Below are positions 61,401-64,000 of a DNA stretch of 64,000 nt, piece by piece. The stretch comes from Lagopus muta (Eukaryota > Chordata > Aves > Galliformes > Phasianidae), in assembly GCF_023343835.1 (NCBI RefSeq), contig NC_064435.1, positions 58,115,634-58,179,633 on the forward strand. The letters run 5' to 3'. The position numbers were made by a program, and so were the translations under genes. Every line of letters starts with the position of its first letter. The first letter of the stretch is position 1. The notes beneath the pieces are model-generated. The model worked only from the letters and a program-made list of their open reading frames with translations, was not told the origin of the DNA and did not search any database.

Positions 61401-64000
61401 AGTGTGAACATCCCAGGATTTTGGAAGTACCTGCGTGTAGAGCTGTAATATTGCCATGGGTTCTAGTACTCATATTTTCTGGCATAATGTATGACCACTA
61501 AAAGGAGCTGCCATACATCTGCAAACTCTTCAGCACTGTCATTGCTTGTTGCAACATGCAACACTTTTTTTTTTTTTTTTTCATTCAAGAGTTATAACCA
61601 TTAAAAAAATTAAAGTCTATGATTTACTCAAATTGCTTGTGGACAATCCGAGTCTTATTGTAAAGGTGCCAAAAAATACCAGAATGCCATTAAGTATTGC
61701 AATGATGGTGACATTTTAGGAAAAGCATGAGTGACATTTTGGAGAGTACTTAAAGGAAGCAGAGATGCAACTTCTTGCATGCATTATTATCTGTTGTTAA
61801 TCATACACCACTATTGAAAGAAGGAATATTCATTGCCAGAGCAATGAATGATGATAAAAAATGATAGGAAAAAGATCAAGGAGGATTGGCCAACTATTAC
61901 TGATGTGCCTGTGGAAATAAACCTCTCCAAACTAAATTAACATAATGCAGTATGTAGCAGACATAAGTGTAGCTTTCCAGTTCTAAGCGTATTTTGTCAG
62001 TGTGGCTTTATATTGCTTTTATCACAGATACTCAGGATGAGACAATAAACAAAGAGGAGAAAAATATATCAAAGTTGGAAGCTATCTAGCTATCTAGAAG
62101 TGAATTTTGATGAGTGGAAAATGGAAAAGTGGTTGCATGCCTCACAGACTGAAGGAGAACTAAAACACAAAGGCAGCTTGCAGGCAAGGATTATAAATTA
62201 GATATGGGAAAAAATAAAGATATTTTGACAGTGGTAGGTTTGTTCATCTTGACAATGTTCGCAGTCTGCTTAAATGTCAAATTTGTACTTGTTGTGCAAG
62301 AGGGTCACAGTCACACTAAGTGCATTGTGAGCAGAACCACTTGATGGGACTTAAATGCCACCTTGTTCATTCCTTCTGGGCTGCTGACCAAGAAAGTCAG
62401 TGCATTGTATTAATATCATTAAGCAATATTATAAGAGTCACAGAGCATTTTCCTTTACCTGAATTGTCAGTACTACTAAAAAAAAAAAATAAATAAATAA
62501 AAATAAAAGGCACAACAAAACTGAGATTGGATTTTCTTTTAGAAGAAGTCCAAGCAATGATCTGGAGTGGTTTGACACCAGACTGAAAATGCCAGAGAGA
62601 CCTTAAAGGCTGAGCAGTGTCACCTGGACGCGTTCATACCATGCAGGCGGAAGTAACACATATTAAAAATTCAGAAATATTTCAAAATTTAATTCCAAGC
62701 TCCTGATCTTTTTTTTTATTTTTTTTTAATGGAATTTAATGTTCTTTCCCAACTTTGGGGGACATTTTCTACAAGTTTGAATGCTAGAGCCAAAGTTAAT
62801 ATCTTTCACTGTAGTGCTGCAAGGTAAATCAGCAGTAGCTGAACCATGGAAATAGAATGTATTTGCTGAATGTGGCTGCTTTTGTTCCCCTCCTCACATT
62901 TGCCACAGATTATAGTCTTTCTTTCTCATTTGATGTAATTTCCCTTATACATGTGATGGGAGTGCAAAGTGCAAGCTAATTTGGTGTGAGTTTGGCAACC
63001 CTGATTAATGATATTTATGTAATGTGATATATTATGGTATGATATATAAATCACAGCTCATTTGCAGTCATCAGCTACAAATTATAAAAGGAAAGTTCAG
63101 TGCAACAGTTTGTCACAAAAGAAAACAAAGAAAGGAAGGATAAAGGGAAAAGGAAGGAGAAACGGAAGGGCGAAGGGAAGGGGGAAGAGAAAGGGGCCAC
63201 CCAAAACACCTCTTGTAAGGCTGTGGTTGCTGCTTGCAGCAAAAATGACTACTTATATGTCTGTGGCATTACAACTCCTCAACAATAATTAGATGTGAAT
63301 GTACAGCTAGAATAGTCTGACCTAGCTGCTTAGAGTTTGTACTTAACAGTAGGCTGTTTAACGATGGGCGTATAGATTGAACAACAGTTTTCCCTGCAAA
63401 TATTTTAGAATATGGAGGCACGCTGCTCAGTCCTGGTGACTAGCTTGACCTACTCAAATTCTCTGGTACTTTGGATTCCAGGAACCTCTTACACTTAAAT
63501 GGATCTGTCCTTTTCCAGATTCACACTCTATCAGTCGCCTCCTTATAGCATCTACACATTATTAAACTTTAGCCCCCTGAAAGCCTCAGAAAGATGCCCA
63601 GGAAATTACTTTCACTCTCAGTCATCTGGTGACACTGATATTCCTGTGATATTTTTGTGAAGGCTTTCCTGTGAAGCATATCACATTTTTCAATATACTC
63701 TTCAATCCAGTACATGCTGAGAAAGTTCGGTGGGCTGCTTTGTCCCTGGGAGACCTCTGGGTATGTCCAGCAATGCTTTACAGCACTCAGGACTATAGAC
63801 AGCTTTTTCAAAAACAGTCTGTTTTATCATCTAATGGGTTACTGTGGGAATAATGAAGCACATGCAACAACTTCTTTCAGCACCAAACAATTATTTTTAG
63901 GTCTTGTAACTTAAAAAAACAAAACAAAAACAAAAAAACTTCAGTAGGTTGTTTATTGCTGATTTGATTTTTATTGGTTAAAAAACTGGAAAACTTGTAT
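58476..64000. other. Intergenic, no gene seen
   Basis: AT-rich with a T-run at 61565-61581, a GC-richer unexplained patch at about 61200-61460, an A/AAAT tract at 62479-62508 and a purine-rich tract at 63117-63196. No exon or recognised transposon. Confidence 0.6.
63117..63196. repeat. Purine-rich (GA) tract
   Basis: About 80 bp almost entirely A and G on the + strand, with only a few C/T interruptions. The Lys/Arg/Gly-rich open frames over it are low-complexity artefacts. Confidence 0.85.

Noticed and set aside
63062..63292. Lys/Arg/Gly-rich frames resembling a basic nuclear protein
   Set aside because: Translation of the purine-rich tract in two frames; low complexity.
1..64000. CRISPR arrays, operons, prokaryotic promoters, tRNA or rRNA genes
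   Set aside because: The sequence is vertebrate. No regularly spaced repeat array, A/B-box tRNA fold or rRNA segment was recognised.

Overview
This is vertebrate genomic DNA, almost certainly from a bird and most likely a galliform such as chicken. Three things point there: many CR1 LINE fragments with the avian 3' end (ATTCTATGATTCTATG-type tails), a decayed mariner copy resembling chicken Galluhop, and an avian-type ERV with a TGTCCTG-starting LTR. The DNA is AT-rich, intron-dominated and has no bacterial gene organisation. The species assignment is inference; I could not run a search.

The only host gene I can support is the 3' part of GALR1 (galanin receptor 1, a class A GPCR) on the + strand. 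Exon 2 is 66 nt, encodes 22 residues of the third intracellular loop, and lies at 6298-6363. Exon 3 (transmembrane helices 6 and 7, helix 8 and C-terminal tail) lies at 11155-11472. Both junctions are phase 0, so the two exons join in frame. Exon 1 (N-terminus to helix 5) was not found in positions 1-6297 and must lie upstream of the window. A 3' UTR with candidate poly(A) signals at 11879 and 12484 follows the stop codon.

From about 12.5 kb to the end of the window (about 51 kb) I see no exon, RNA gene or CpG-rich promoter. The recognisable content is mobile-element debris. CR1 on the minus strand: 4.6, 7.8-9.2, 12.6-13.7 (with a younger CR1 nested inside), 18.1-18.5, 22.5-22.8, 35.9-36.0, 38.0 and 45.3 kb. 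CR1 on the plus strand: 20.2-21.3, 28.7-28.9, 34.9-35.5, 50.6-51.2, 53.6-53.9, 54.8-55.0 and 58.4 kb. There is a broken mariner transposase at 26.6-27.6 kb and a broken endogenous retrovirus with a recognisable 3' LTR at 30.7-33.3 kb. A GC-rich, hairpin-bearing, TATA-containing element at 54.4-54.6 kb is probably a solo LTR. Simple repeats and poly(A)/poly(T) tracts are scattered throughout.

I did not find a novel multi-gene system. The most useful second looks are the hairpin/TATA element at 54.4 kb, the ERV with its palindrome-flanked 15-bp minisatellite, the nested CR1 pair just downstream of GALR1, and the splicing properties of GALR1 exon 2 and intron 2.
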